Source: Oscillospiraceae bacterium (GTDB lineage Bacteria > Bacillota > Clostridia > Oscillospirales > Ruminococcaceae). Taken from it: a DNA stretch of 64,000 bases. The translations under genes were made by a program, and so were the position numbers. The stretch's first letter is position 1; every line of letters begins with the position of its first letter. The stretch lies in NCBI GenBank assembly GCA_902362965.1, contig CABIYQ010000003.1, positions 62,001 through 126,000 on the forward strand. The letters are read 5' to 3'. The notes beneath the pieces were generated by a model, which saw only the letters and a list, made by a program, of their open reading frames with translations, did not search any database and was not told the origin of the DNA. Of this stretch, positions 43,539 through 51,692 are shown one piece after another.

Positions 43539-44975
43539 TTATTCAACTGTAATATCTGTAACAGATTCAGCTACTCTATCCTTAAAGTCTTCGATACAAG
43601 CAGCTGCATCAGCTGTTTCACCTGCACAGTAAGCATTTACTGCATCAATGAATGCCTGCTTAATTGAAGCATCATAAGGAGTGATAAGACCGTTCAGATT
43701 GATGTTCTTACCAGTTTCGTGAAGAACTGCGAACTGATCCTGACCACCGAGAAGTGGGTTGCTGTTAGAACCTTCGCTAACAATTTCTTCCATTACAGCC
43801 ATGTTATTTACATAGTCAGGCTTGCCGAGAGCATACTTCTTCATAGATGTGTTATCAACTGTGAAGTAGTTGATGAAGTTAGCAGCCATATCTGCATTAT
43901 CTGTCTTAGGTGATACGCAGATCCATGTACCGCCCCAGTAGTAAGGTGTAGGTCCCTGGCATACGTTCCACTTGCCGTATGTAGCACCGCCTTCACCGCC
44001 TGCAGCAGAAAGAAGGATTGATTCGCCGAAGCCCCATGTTGATACAAAGTAACCCATTGTATCGTCTGTCTGGCCTGCAGCCTTCCATTCGTCTGTCCAC
44101 TGGTTAAGTTCTGTAACATAACCATTGTCTCTCATATTCTTAGCAAGATCAATAAATGTGTTGCAGAAATCGTCAACAGCAAGCTTATCATCTACAACCC
44201 ATGGTGTAGATCTGTTAGCAGCGAATGCCTGCCAGATACCGCCGAGTGTTGTTGTCAGAGCTGTCTTATTGCCTGAAGCATCATATACTTCCTTAGCTGT
44301 AGCCTGGAATGCATCCCAGTCAGAAACCTTAGCCTGCATTTCTTCAGGTGTCTTAACGCCGAGGTATGATTCAGCCAGATCTGTTCTGTAGCACCAACCA
44401 CCAGGAGCTGCCTGCCATGAAACGCCCTTGATTACACCGTTGGAATCCTTACCGATATCCATTGTATATGCATACTGACCAGCAAATGCGTCATCTGAGA
44501 AACCAAGATCGCTCATAGGAGCTGTTGCTGAATCGTCGTTAATGTACTTGAGAGCCCAGTCAGCTTCAACCATGAAGATATCAACGTCAGAACCGCCGAG
44601 GAAGTACTGGTCATACTGAGCAGAAGCTTCACCGCCGCCAACACCGAAGTTTACAAAGTTGATCTGATCATCTGTGTAACCTGTATCAGCTTTCCACATG
44701 TCGAGCATAACATTTACGTCATCAGGTGTCCAGCAAAGGATTGTCATCTTGTCACCGCCTGTTGGAAGTGAACCTGAATATGTAAATTCGCCCTGTTCAG
44801 CAGTTGAGCTTTCACCTTCAGAAGAAGATTCAGAATTTGATGATGATTCACTGCTGCTGCTTTCTTCTGAAGAAGATGATGATGAAGATGAGCTGCTATC
44901 ACCACATCCTACAAATGCTGTTGCAGAGATTGCAAGAGTAGCAACCAGTGCTAATGTTCTTTTTAATTTGTTCAT
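43539..44975 (-). CDS. Sugar ABC transporter substrate-binding lipoprotein
   Basis: A 478-aa extracellular solute-binding protein. Residues 1-23 form a lipoprotein signal ending ATAFVGC, with Cys24 as the lipidation site. Residues ~25-62 are an almost pure Ser/Glu/Asp linker that tethers the domain to the membrane. The rest is a family 1 binding fold (GGDKMTILCWTPDDVNVMLDMW; WAADWALKY-like early parts; late YWGGTWICVSPKTDN). It is rich in Trp and Tyr, which fits carbohydrate binding. AAGGAGG precedes the ATG. It is the first gene of the transporter operon and is located just after the LacI gene. Confidence 0.92.
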   Translation of the reverse strand: MNKLKRTLALVATLAISATAFVGCGDSSSSSSSSSSEESSSSESSSNSESSSEGESSTAEQGEFTYSGSLPTGGDKMTILCWTPDDVNVMLDMWKADTGYTDDQINFVNFGVGGGEASAQYDQYFLGGSDVDIFMVEADWALKYINDDSATAPMSDLGFSDDAFAGQYAYTMDIGKDSNGVIKGVSWQAAPGGWCYRTDLAESYLGVKTPEEMQAKVSDWDAFQATAKEVYDASGNKTALTTTLGGIWQAFAANRSTPWVVDDKLAVDDFCNTFIDLAKNMRDNGYVTELNQWTDEWKAAGQTDDTMGYFVSTWGFGESILLSAAGGEGGATYGKWNVCQGPTPYYWGGTWICVSPKTDNADMAANFINYFTVDNTSMKKYALGKPDYVNNMAVMEEIVSEGSNSNPLLGGQDQFAVLHETGKNINLNGLITPYDASIKQAFIDAVNAYCAGETADAAACIEDFKDRVAESVTDITVE

Positions 44976-45052
44976 TGGTAGTTTTCCTCCTTAATAATTA
45001 TATTATATTTTAAAAATAAAATATAATAAACTGTTTGTTTATATGAAAACCG

Positions 45053-46063
45053 TCAAATGTGCTTGACAGTATTTCCCTTGATTAAATGACCGCCGACTAT
45101 AATATTATGCTGACTAAACGGAATTTCAATTTTTTTAATAATTTTAATCAGCAGATCTGCAGCTGTACGACCTATTTCATATGTATTCTGACAGAACGTT
45201 GTAAGACTCGGATTCATCAGCTGAGTCATTTGAATACCGTCATAACCAACAATTGAAATATCGTCTGGAATCGTCTTACCGACTTTTTTAACAGCATTCA
45301 TTGCTCCTATTGCAGATAAATCGTCTGGAACAATTATACACGTAGGGGGATCAAGAAGATTCATCATTTCCCCAGTAAGTTTTTCAGTAATTTCAGAATC
45401 AAGATGTCTGCCCTGCTTCAGATAGTCAGGCTGAAGCTGAATTCCAAGTTCTTTTATTGTGTCCCGATATGAATTAAGTCTGGTTGTTGTAACCTGTGAG
45501 CTGTCACCGTAAATATACGCAATTTTTCTATGACCGCATTCATAAACATATCTTACTATAGCGCTTATACCTTCGGCATTATCTGATGATACGGAATAAC
45601 CGTTTTCATTTCTGAAATCAATAGAAACCATGGGGATATCTCCATCCATCAGTTCTCGGACTTCATTACTGTAAAAATCAACGCATGCCGCAAGAATACC
45701 GTCAACACACCTATAAACGCAATGCTCGTAATACGACATAGAACTGCCGCCTATCTGACCGCATATAAACGTTATATCATAGCCTTTTTTCTCAGCCTCG
45801 ACTCTGAAACCATCAAGAACAGCTGAAAAATAGCAATGCGTCAGACCGCTTTTAGCTTTGTCATTAAGTAAAACACCAATGTTGTATGTCTTGTTTGTTT
45901 TCAGTGCCCTGGCCTGAGCATTCGGAAGATAGCCGAGCCTTTTGGCAGTTTCGCAAACAAGCTGCTTCGTAGCAACACCGACATCACTATGATTATTCAA
46001 AGCTTTACTTACTGTCGCTATTGATACTCCGCATTCTTCTGCAATGGTCTTTATTGATACCAT
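45053..46063 (-). CDS. LacI family transcriptional regulator
   Basis: A 336-aa repressor. The N-terminal helix-turn-helix and hinge are VSIKTIAEECGVSIATVSKALNNHSDVGVATKQLVCETAKRLGYLPNAQARAL (residues 2-55). The periplasmic-binding-like core runs from ~60 to 330 (NIGVLLNDKAKSG, ISIVGYDGIQMTQLMNPSLTTF). It lies immediately upstream of the transporter genes on the same strand and very likely controls them in response to the imported sugar. An operator-like site downstream of its own -10 suggests autorepression. Confidence 0.94.
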   Translation of the reverse strand: MVSIKTIAEECGVSIATVSKALNNHSDVGVATKQLVCETAKRLGYLPNAQARALKTNKTYNIGVLLNDKAKSGLTHCYFSAVLDGFRVEAEKKGYDITFICGQIGGSSMSYYEHCVYRCVDGILAACVDFYSNEVRELMDGDIPMVSIDFRNENGYSVSSDNAEGISAIVRYVYECGHRKIAYIYGDSSQVTTTRLNSYRDTIKELGIQLQPDYLKQGRHLDSEITEKLTGEMMNLLDPPTCIIVPDDLSAIGAMNAVKKVGKTIPDDISIVGYDGIQMTQLMNPSLTTFCQNTYEIGRTAADLLIKIIKKIEIPFSQHNIIVGGHLIKGNTVKHI

Positions 46064-46129
46064 TATGACATCGCCTTTCCGTTCAAGTGGTATAAAAATT
46101 CTTGAACACTATGAAAACTGAAAAATAAT

Positions 46130-46177
46130 CGAACGCTTTCGTATCAATAATATACAATATTGACAACGAAAAGTCAA
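46130..46177 (-). promoter_or_regulatory. LacI-gene promoter with operator-like site
   Basis: Minus strand: TTGACT (46172-46177), 17-bp spacer, TATATT (46149-46154). CGAAAGCGTTCG (complement of 46130-46141), just downstream of the -10, has the CG-centred half-palindrome form of LacI-family operators. A second inverted repeat, GTTCAAG/CTTGAAC (46081-46087 and 46101-46107), lies in the leader. Confidence 0.6.
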
Positions 46178-46425
46178 TGCCTAACATCAATCCTTAATAT
46201 TTTTTTAGCGATTTAAACAAATTAAATATTTTATTTTTGTGCATTTTAACGTATAAAATACAAGTTATAGAATATAGTTACAAAACGGTTAAAGTATATT
46301 TTTTGTTCAATATTAAAAAAATATATCTTTTTTTGGTGTATTTCCACATTTATTCTTTTAAAAACATACCATTCATTTATAATAATGTGCATTACATTAA
46401 ACATATAACTTTTTTAAAACGAATT
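46178..46425. other. AT-rich intergenic region without a gene
   Basis: About 250 bp between the LacI promoter and the end of the helix-hairpin-helix gene. It has no ORF with a ribosome binding site, no hairpin terminator and no convincing RNA structure. A long plus-strand open frame that begins here is Tyr/Phe/Ile/Cys-rich and runs antisense through the HhH gene, so I treat it as noise. Confidence 0.6.
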
Positions 46426-47229
46426 TTACTTTACGTAAACATAGTTTTTTATATCTTGGAATTTTTCCGGCGTCATATTTTCAGCATAAAGCAATTCATA
46501 TATATTCTGAAAATAGTGTATACTTGTCCTCAGCTTCACAATATTTTCCGCTGTCATAATATCGATTCCGGGAAGCTTCTGAAAATCTTCTGCCGATGCC
46601 GTATTAATATCCAAAACAGGTATTACAGCTTCCGATGTTTCCGCTGTCTGTTCAGTAAAATTTTCCATTGGCGGAGACACAGAGTTTTCAGACGGTATAA
46701 TTTCCTGAGCAACAAACTCCTCTGCTTCCCGTACATCTTCAGTTTCTTCTTCGTCCATTTTTTCATATGTTACATATATATGCGGCTCTATCGCACTGTA
46801 TGTCCCCTCACCTATTCCGCTGACATTCATTATTTCATAAGTACTGTAAAACGGTCCGAAAGCGTTTCGGTAATCAACTATTTTCTGTGCTGTAATTTCG
46901 CCGATGCCTTTAAGCTTCATAAATTCTTCCACAGACGCCGTATTCAAATCAAGATACAAAAATTCCGTTTCTGTTTCTGCTTCTGTTATAGCAGGAATAC
47001 TTTCAGATACAGCCGCTGTGGACTCCATAACACTATTTTCATTCTTCGCCGTCGATGATTCGGCAAAAGATGAAACAAATTCCGTTTCCGGTTGTGTATT
47101 TTCCCAAAATTGATAATAATCAGATACATCAGGCGTTTCCTTTTTGCTTTCCTTTGAAAACAGAACAATAGATACTGATATAAAAATCAAAAAAGATATG
47201 CTGAAATATAAAATAAGGTTCTTTTTCAT
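46426..47229 (-). CDS. Membrane-anchored protein with two ComEA-type helix-hairpin-helix modules
   Basis: A 267-aa protein starting MKKNLILYFSISFLIF at 47229 (GGAAAG 8 nt upstream). It has one N-terminal membrane helix, then an acidic Ser/Thr/Glu spacer. The first ComEA-like (HhH)2 unit is YLDLNTASVEEFMKLKGIGEITAQKIVDYR. A second acidic spacer follows (EKMDEEETEDVREAEEF), then a second unit, VLDINTASAEDFQKLPGIDIMTAENIVKLR. ComEA is the DNA receptor of competence systems and normally has one such unit. Two units on one anchor suggest tighter or bridging DNA binding. No other com genes are near. Tandem Spo0A-box-like sites lie upstream. Confidence 0.82.
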   Translation of the reverse strand: MKKNLILYFSISFLIFISVSIVLFSKESKKETPDVSDYYQFWENTQPETEFVSSFAESSTAKNENSVMESTAAVSESIPAITEAETETEFLYLDLNTASVEEFMKLKGIGEITAQKIVDYRNAFGPFYSTYEIMNVSGIGEGTYSAIEPHIYVTYEKMDEEETEDVREAEEFVAQEIIPSENSVSPPMENFTEQTAETSEAVIPVLDINTASAEDFQKLPGIDIMTAENIVKLRTSIHYFQNIYELLYAENMTPEKFQDIKNYVYVK

Positions 47230-47256
47230 AAAATATACTTTCCATGTAATTCGCTT

Positions 47257-47286
47257 TATATAAGCGTTATTCGACACAATTCGACA
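47257..47286 (-). promoter_or_regulatory. Tandem Spo0A-box-like sites over the -35 region of the HhH gene
   Basis: On the minus strand, TGTCGAA occurs at 47280-47286 and again at 47270-47276, exactly 10 bp apart and in the same orientation. A TATATA -10 (47257-47262) places the -35 window at 47280-47285, inside the upstream box. Tandem 0A boxes overlapping a poor -35 are the known layout of Spo0A-activated sigma-A promoters. Confidence 0.5.
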
Positions 47287-47328
47287 TTTTCAAGCCGTAA
47301 AAAAAATTATTTTAATTATATTTAAACA

Positions 47329-47357
47329 TTGACTTTTTTATCACATCACAATATAAT
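47329..47357 (+). promoter_or_regulatory. mscS promoter
   Basis: TTGACT (47329-47334), 17-bp spacer, TATAAT (47352-47357), 44 nt upstream of the start. Confidence 0.8.
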
Positions 47358-47401
47358 TATAAATAAGAAATTAAAAATATTTTTAGTATACGGAGGATTT
47401 T

Positions 47402-48349
47402 ATGACTACTGCTGCTATTACGTCAATATCGGAAACAACTACAACTACGGAAACATCTGTTGTTACCGAGTCTTTTCAGGAAATCCTATCCAGCGCTATA
47501 AACAGTCCGGTCAAGGAAACTGACAAGCTGGAAATAATCATAAGCGCAGTAGGCAATAAAGCCAAGGACATGCTGCCGTCTCTGGGAACTGCAGCTTTAA
47601 CTTTTTTAATAGGAATATTAATCACAAAATCTATTTTAAGAATTTTTAAAAAATGCCTAAATAAGGCAAATATTGACGCAGCGGCTATAGGGTTTATTTC
47701 CTCTATACTCAAAGTACTTCTTTATATTATAACAATAATTATTGCTTTGTCAATACTTAATATACCGATGACGTCAATCATAGCTGTTTTAAGCGCTGCC
47801 GGACTTGCTATAGGACTGGCTTTGCAGAACAGTCTGTCAAATCTTGCCGGAGGATTTATAATATTATTTTCCAAACCGTTTAAGTCCGGAGATTTTGTAG
47901 AGACTAATTCTGCCTCCGGAACAGTAGAAAGCATAAGTATTCTTTATACAAAAATTCTCACTACCGACAATAAAACAATATATATACCCAACGGAAAGGT
48001 TGCTGATTCCCAGATAATAAATTACAGTGAACAAAACAAACGCCGAGTTGATTTTGAATTTGGAATCAGCTATTCAGACGATCTTGAACGCGCCAAAAAA
48101 ATTATTACAGAACTTGCTCAAAAGCATGAACTTATTCTCAAAGAACCCGAACCGCCGTTTGTAAGATTAGGGGTTCAGGCAGAAGATTCTTTGCAAATTG
48201 TTGCACGCGTATGGACCGCAACAGAAAATTACTGGCAGGTAAAATTTGATTTTACCGAAATGGTAAACCAGGCGTTTAACGAACATAACATAACTATTCC
48301 GTTCAGACAGCTTGACGTACATATTCATAAAGGAGACTCATTGAAATAA
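47402..48349 (+). CDS. mscS: Small-conductance mechanosensitive channel (MscS family)
   Basis: A 315-aa channel that opens under membrane tension to release solutes in osmotic downshock. It has a Thr/Ser-rich N-terminus and three membrane helices. The pore-lining helix 3 is IAVLSAAGLAIGLALQNSLSNLAGGFIILFSKPF (residues ~135-168), with the typical Ala/Gly packing pattern. A beta domain follows (KSGDFVE...ILTTDNKTIYIPNGKVADSQIINYS) and then the alpha/beta C-terminal vestibule. CGGAGG precedes the ATG. The next gene starts on its stop codon (TAATG). Confidence 0.93.
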   Translation: MTTAAITSISETTTTTETSVVTESFQEILSSAINSPVKETDKLEIIISAVGNKAKDMLPSLGTAALTFLIGILITKSILRIFKKCLNKANIDAAAIGFISSILKVLLYIITIIIALSILNIPMTSIIAVLSAAGLAIGLALQNSLSNLAGGFIILFSKPFKSGDFVETNSASGTVESISILYTKILTTDNKTIYIPNGKVADSQIINYSEQNKRRVDFEFGISYSDDLERAKKIITELAQKHELILKEPEPPFVRLGVQAEDSLQIVARVWTATENYWQVKFDFTEMVNQAFNEHNITIPFRQLDVHIHKGDSLK

Positions 48350-49239
48350 TGGAAGATATAAACCAGAATATATCAGTACAGCCGGAGCCGCCTCCGGTCA
48401 GTAAAAAAAAGAATAGAAGCGGCTGCATATCAAAACTTGCAAAACTGACGCTTATTCTGTTTATAGTATGGTGGTTTAATAACTGCACTCTCAAAACAAC
48501 CAAAGCAGAAATAAAATCCGATAAGATAAAAAATGAAATAAAAATTGCTGTACTCAGCGATCTGCACGCTTCCGATTATCCGTTTTCAATAAGCAATGAA
48601 AGAATCGTTAAAAGAATAAATAAAATAAATCCTGATGTAGTATGCGTTCTGGGAGACATGCATTCAAGCAACGCATCGGAAGATGAAAAACAAATTTCTA
48701 TGAACCTTATGACAGATATAATCAAAGACGGCTTTAAGCTTTATTTTGTTCTGGGCGAGCATGACGACAGACACAATGAATATGTATCTAAAATGGAAAA
48801 AAATGGAATAAATGTGCTGGATCAGGAATCTGAAACTATTAAAATAAAGGATACTGAAATTACTTTTTATGGCATAAGCAACGCCTACTTCTCTCCAACA
48901 TTTGATCTTTCTAATGAATTTGAACTGAATAAAAATACATATAACATATTACTTGCACACATCCCAATGTATAAAGATTATGAATCATTCGGTGCAGACC
49001 TTACTCTTTGCGGCGATACACACGGCGGAGTGATTCAGATACCGTTCCTGGGGCCTGCATATCATAACAGCCAAATACTTCCGGAACTTTTCGGCAGTAA
49101 AGAAAACGTGTACGATAAAGGTCTGTTCAGCTACAGCGGCGGATATATGTTTATTACCTCAGGTATAGGAAATTACCCGATTCCTGCAAGATTTAACAAT
49201 CGCCCCGAGATTGGTGAAATTATAATAAAACCTGAATGA
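48349..49239 (+). CDS. Membrane-anchored metallophosphoesterase
   Basis: A 296-aa calcineurin-like phosphoesterase with one N-terminal membrane helix (residues ~31-46, LAKLTLILFIVWWFNN). Metal-site motifs in order are SDLHA (~67), VLGDMHS (~99), LGEHDDRH (~135), LLAHIPMY and GDTHGG. The usual GNHD block reads GEHD, so a canonical Asn ligand is replaced by Glu. The family acts on phosphoesters, for example lipid or nucleotide phosphates. The substrate is unknown. The start overlaps the mscS stop, so the two are coupled. Confidence 0.85.
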   Translation: MEDINQNISVQPEPPPVSKKKNRSGCISKLAKLTLILFIVWWFNNCTLKTTKAEIKSDKIKNEIKIAVLSDLHASDYPFSISNERIVKRINKINPDVVCVLGDMHSSNASEDEKQISMNLMTDIIKDGFKLYFVLGEHDDRHNEYVSKMEKNGINVLDQESETIKIKDTEITFYGISNAYFSPTFDLSNEFELNKNTYNILLAHIPMYKDYESFGADLTLCGDTHGGVIQIPFLGPAYHNSQILPELFGSKENVYDKGLFSYSGGYMFITSGIGNYPIPARFNNRPEIGEIIIKPE

Positions 49240-49291
49240 TTTAATATTTTCGTTTATTAATACTGTTTTTTATTTTAATTTTATTTTTTTC

Positions 49292-49320
49292 TTGCAAAAC
49301 GGAAAAAAATAGTGTATAAT
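49292..49320 (+). promoter_or_regulatory. oadG-oadB promoter
   Basis: TTGCAA (49292-49297), 17-bp spacer, TATAAT (49315-49320), 44 bp before the oadG start. Confidence 0.7.
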
Positions 49321-49364
49321 AATAATTATGTATTATAAATTTTAATATAGGAGAGTGTTGCAAT

Positions 49365-49763
49365 ATGGATCTGACCGCTCTATATTCCATGGCTGAAAAG
49401 CTTGAAATCAGCTATGTAACTGCCGTTGTAATCACCGGTCTCAGCGTTGTTTTTTTAGGTCTTGTCATTCTTATACTTTTTGTTTGGGCTTTCGGCAAAA
49501 TTTTCACTTCAAGAAATAAGCCTACCCCAAATGAAAAAGTTCCTGCACCCAAAGTAACTGCGCCTGCACCCGTAACTGCGCCGGTTAATGTTTCCAACGA
49601 TAGTGAAGATGAAATTATAGCGGTTATTTCTGCTGCCGTTGCTTCGATGGGACAGGCAGACGGAAAGAATTACAGAGTTAAATCTGTCAAAGCCGTTAAA
49701 AACAGACCTTCAAGATCTGCATGGTCACTGGCAGGCGTTCAGAACGATACTATGCCGTTCTGA
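49365..49763 (+). CDS. OadG-family gamma subunit of a sodium-pumping decarboxylase
   Basis: A 132-aa protein with one membrane helix (residues ~18-43, TAVVITGLSVVFLGLVILILFVWAFGKIF). A Pro/Ala/Val/Lys linker follows (PAPKVTAPAPVTAPV). The cytosolic C-terminal segment DEIIAVISAAVASMGQADGKNYRVKSVKAV matches the conserved OadG/MmdD end. Gamma subunits hold the alpha and beta subunits together. It is encoded directly before the beta subunit, but no alpha (carboxyltransferase) gene and no separate biotin carrier gene are present. Confidence 0.85.
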   Translation: MDLTALYSMAEKLEISYVTAVVITGLSVVFLGLVILILFVWAFGKIFTSRNKPTPNEKVPAPKVTAPAPVTAPVNVSNDSEDEIIAVISAAVASMGQADGKNYRVKSVKAVKNRPSRSAWSLAGVQNDTMPF

Positions 49764-49800
49764 TTCAATCAGCATAATTTTATGAAAGGATTAATTATCT

Positions 49801-50997
49801 ATGGGTGAAGTTTTCAGTATCTTTATAGATACCATTAAAGATCTTGCTCTTTCCAGCGGTATTGCTCATATGGACTGGAAAAGCGGCATAATGATTCTTA
49901 TATCATTCGTTTTTATGTATCTTGCAATTGTAAAGCAATTTGAACCGCTTCTTCTTCTTCCGATTTCATTTGGTATGTTTTTGACAAACCTTCCTGAAGC
50001 GGGTATGTACCATCCGGAATTATGGGTTAACGCTTCCAATATCGACTTCGGACAGGTATTGCATGAGGGCGGTCTTCTTGATATTTTATATCTAGGGGTC
50101 AAGCTGCAAATATATCCTCCTCTTATATTCCTGGGAATTGGTACAATGACTGACTTCGGTCCGCTTATTGCCAATCCGAAAAGCTTTTTGCTGGGCGCTG
50201 CCGCACAGGCAGGTATCTTTCTTACATTTATCGGTGCCGCAGTGCTTGGATTCTCAGCTGCTGAATGCGGTTCTATAGCCATTATCGGCGGCGCTGACGG
50301 TCCTACAGCTATCTATGTTTCAAGTAAGCTTTTAAGCGGCGGCGGATATAAAATAAGTACTGGTACGATTGCTCTGGCTGCTTATACATATATGGCTCTT
50401 GTTCCTGTTATCCAGCCTCCGATAATGAAACTTCTGACAAGCAAAAAAGAACGTGCAATAAAAATGCCTCAGCTTCGTCAGGTTTCAAAAACAGAAAAAA
50501 TTATTTTCCCTATTGCAGTTACGTTAATTGTTGCACTTCTTGTTCCTTCAGCTGCCCCGCTGGTTGGTATGCTGATGCTGGGCAATTTGTTTAAGGAAAG
50601 CGGTGTTTGCAGCAGACTTGTTGATACAGCTCAAAATGCTTTGATGAATATTATCACTATATTCCTCGGCATTTCTGTTGGTGCTACAACTCAGGCTGAC
50701 AAAATTATTAATATTGAATTCGGTAAGGTTATCATTCTCGGTGTCGTTGCATTTTCTGTAGGTACTGCATGCGGCGTATTGTTCGGTAAAATCATGTGCA
50801 AGGTTACTGGCGGCAAGGTTAACCCTCTTATCGGTTCAGCAGGTGTTTCTGCCGTTCCTATGGCTGCCCGCGTTTCACAGAAGGTTGGTGCGGAAACTGA
50901 TCCCACAAACTTCCTGCTTATGAATGCTATGGGACCAAATGTTGCCGGAGTTATAGGCTCCGCAGTTGCTGCCGGAATTCTTCTGAGTGTTATTTAA
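49801..50997 (+). CDS. Sodium-translocating decarboxylase beta subunit (OadB/MmdB/GcdB)
   Basis: A 398-aa integral membrane protein with about ten helices. It decarboxylates carboxybiotin and exports Na+. The functional region IIGGADGPTAIYVSSKLL (residues ~162-178) carries the key aspartate. GNLFKESGVCSRLVDTAQNALMNIITIFLGISVGATT, SVGTACGVLFGKI and a late NPLIGSAGVSAVPMAARVSQKVG are also hallmarks. The acyl substrate (oxaloacetate, methylmalonyl-CoA or glutaconyl-CoA) is set by the missing alpha subunit. AAAGGA precedes the ATG. Confidence 0.94.
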   Translation: MGEVFSIFIDTIKDLALSSGIAHMDWKSGIMILISFVFMYLAIVKQFEPLLLLPISFGMFLTNLPEAGMYHPELWVNASNIDFGQVLHEGGLLDILYLGVKLQIYPPLIFLGIGTMTDFGPLIANPKSFLLGAAAQAGIFLTFIGAAVLGFSAAECGSIAIIGGADGPTAIYVSSKLLSGGGYKISTGTIALAAYTYMALVPVIQPPIMKLLTSKKERAIKMPQLRQVSKTEKIIFPIAVTLIVALLVPSAAPLVGMLMLGNLFKESGVCSRLVDTAQNALMNIITIFLGISVGATTQADKIINIEFGKVIILGVVAFSVGTACGVLFGKIMCKVTGGKVNPLIGSAGVSAVPMAARVSQKVGAETDPTNFLLMNAMGPNVAGVIGSAVAAGILLSVI

Positions 50998-51011
50998 TTA
51001 TATATAAAATT

Positions 51012-51038
51012 AATAATCGGTCGACATGACCGATTATT
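51012..51038 (+). terminator. oadB terminator
   Basis: Arms AATAATCGGTC and GACCGATTATT with a GACAT loop, followed by a run of seven Ts. Confidence 0.93.
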
Positions 51039-51056
51039 TTTTTACAAGATTTTCAC

Positions 51057-51085
51057 TTGACTTATTATGCTGCATGATTTATAAT
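51057..51085 (+). promoter_or_regulatory. Promoter of the HD-domain gene
   Basis: TTGACT (51057-51062), 17-bp spacer, TATAAT (51080-51085). It lies downstream of an in-frame ATG at 51026, which supports the later start of the HD gene. Confidence 0.8.
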
Positions 51086-51124
51086 TTACTTTGGAAGCTA
51101 TATAATAATAATGAGGTGTTAAAA

Positions 51125-51646
51125 ATGATAAGTGCCGTAGGTTCCAAAAAAAATATTCTTGAATTACCGTTTTATAACTGTATTTCTGATATTTTTGAAA
51201 GTAAAGAAATTCAAAAACTAGGTGATATAACTCACCATATATATACTACAAGACTTCAGCATAGTCTTAATGTTGCATATTATAACTATATTATATGTAA
51301 TTTTTTTGGTTTTAATGCTGTTTCTGCCGCCCGTGCCGGACTAATGCATGATCTTTTCTATTATAACCGAAAGGAAAGAGTTAAACATAAAGGTGAAAAA
51401 TCACATTGTGCACATCATCCGGTTTTAGCTGCTGAAAATGCCAGAGAAGTATTTGATGTAAGTCTTCTTGAACATGACATTATTGTAAAACACATGTGGC
51501 CAATGACATTTAAGCTTCCCAAATACAAAGAAAGTTATGTTATTGTATTTGTTGACAAATATTGCGCACTACTCGAAGTAATGTCACCTAAATACCAGAA
51601 GATCAAAAACAGATTTTTTAAAAATAAAGTTCAAACTGCTGTTTAA
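51125..51646 (+). CDS. HD-superfamily hydrolase-like protein
   Basis: A 173-aa protein starting MISAVGSKKNILELPFYNCI after GAGGTG. It carries an HD signature: RLQHSLNVAYYN (first His), AGLMHDLFYYNR (the HD pair) and CAHHPVLAAENA further on, then EHDIIVKHMWPM. HD proteins are metal-dependent phosphohydrolases that act on nucleotides or related molecules. The substrate is not evident. Close relatives in clostridia are usually annotated only as HD proteins. It converges on the cytidylate-kinase-like gene. Confidence 0.82.
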   Translation: MISAVGSKKNILELPFYNCISDIFESKEIQKLGDITHHIYTTRLQHSLNVAYYNYIICNFFGFNAVSAARAGLMHDLFYYNRKERVKHKGEKSHCAHHPVLAAENAREVFDVSLLEHDIIVKHMWPMTFKLPKYKESYVIVFVDKYCALLEVMSPKYQKIKNRFFKNKVQTAV

Positions 51647-51659
51647 TGCTGTATTTAAG

Positions 51660-51688
51660 AAAGGCGCTGATATATAATCAGTGCCTTT
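51660..51688. terminator. Terminator between the HD and cytidylate-kinase-like genes
   Basis: AAGGCGCTGAT pairs with ATCAGTGCCTT (one G-T pair) and is followed by TTTATTTT. Convergent genes share it. Confidence 0.8.
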
Positions 51689-51692
51689 TATT

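Noticed and set aside
44698..44994. Plus-strand frame with poly-Ser and poly-acidic runs
   Set aside because: It is the antisense reading of the serine linker of the sugar-binding lipoprotein.
46237..47058. A 273-codon plus-strand open frame
   Set aside because: It is Tyr/Phe/Ile/Cys-rich with no domain, has no ribosome binding site, and runs antisense through the clearly recognisable helix-hairpin-helix gene.
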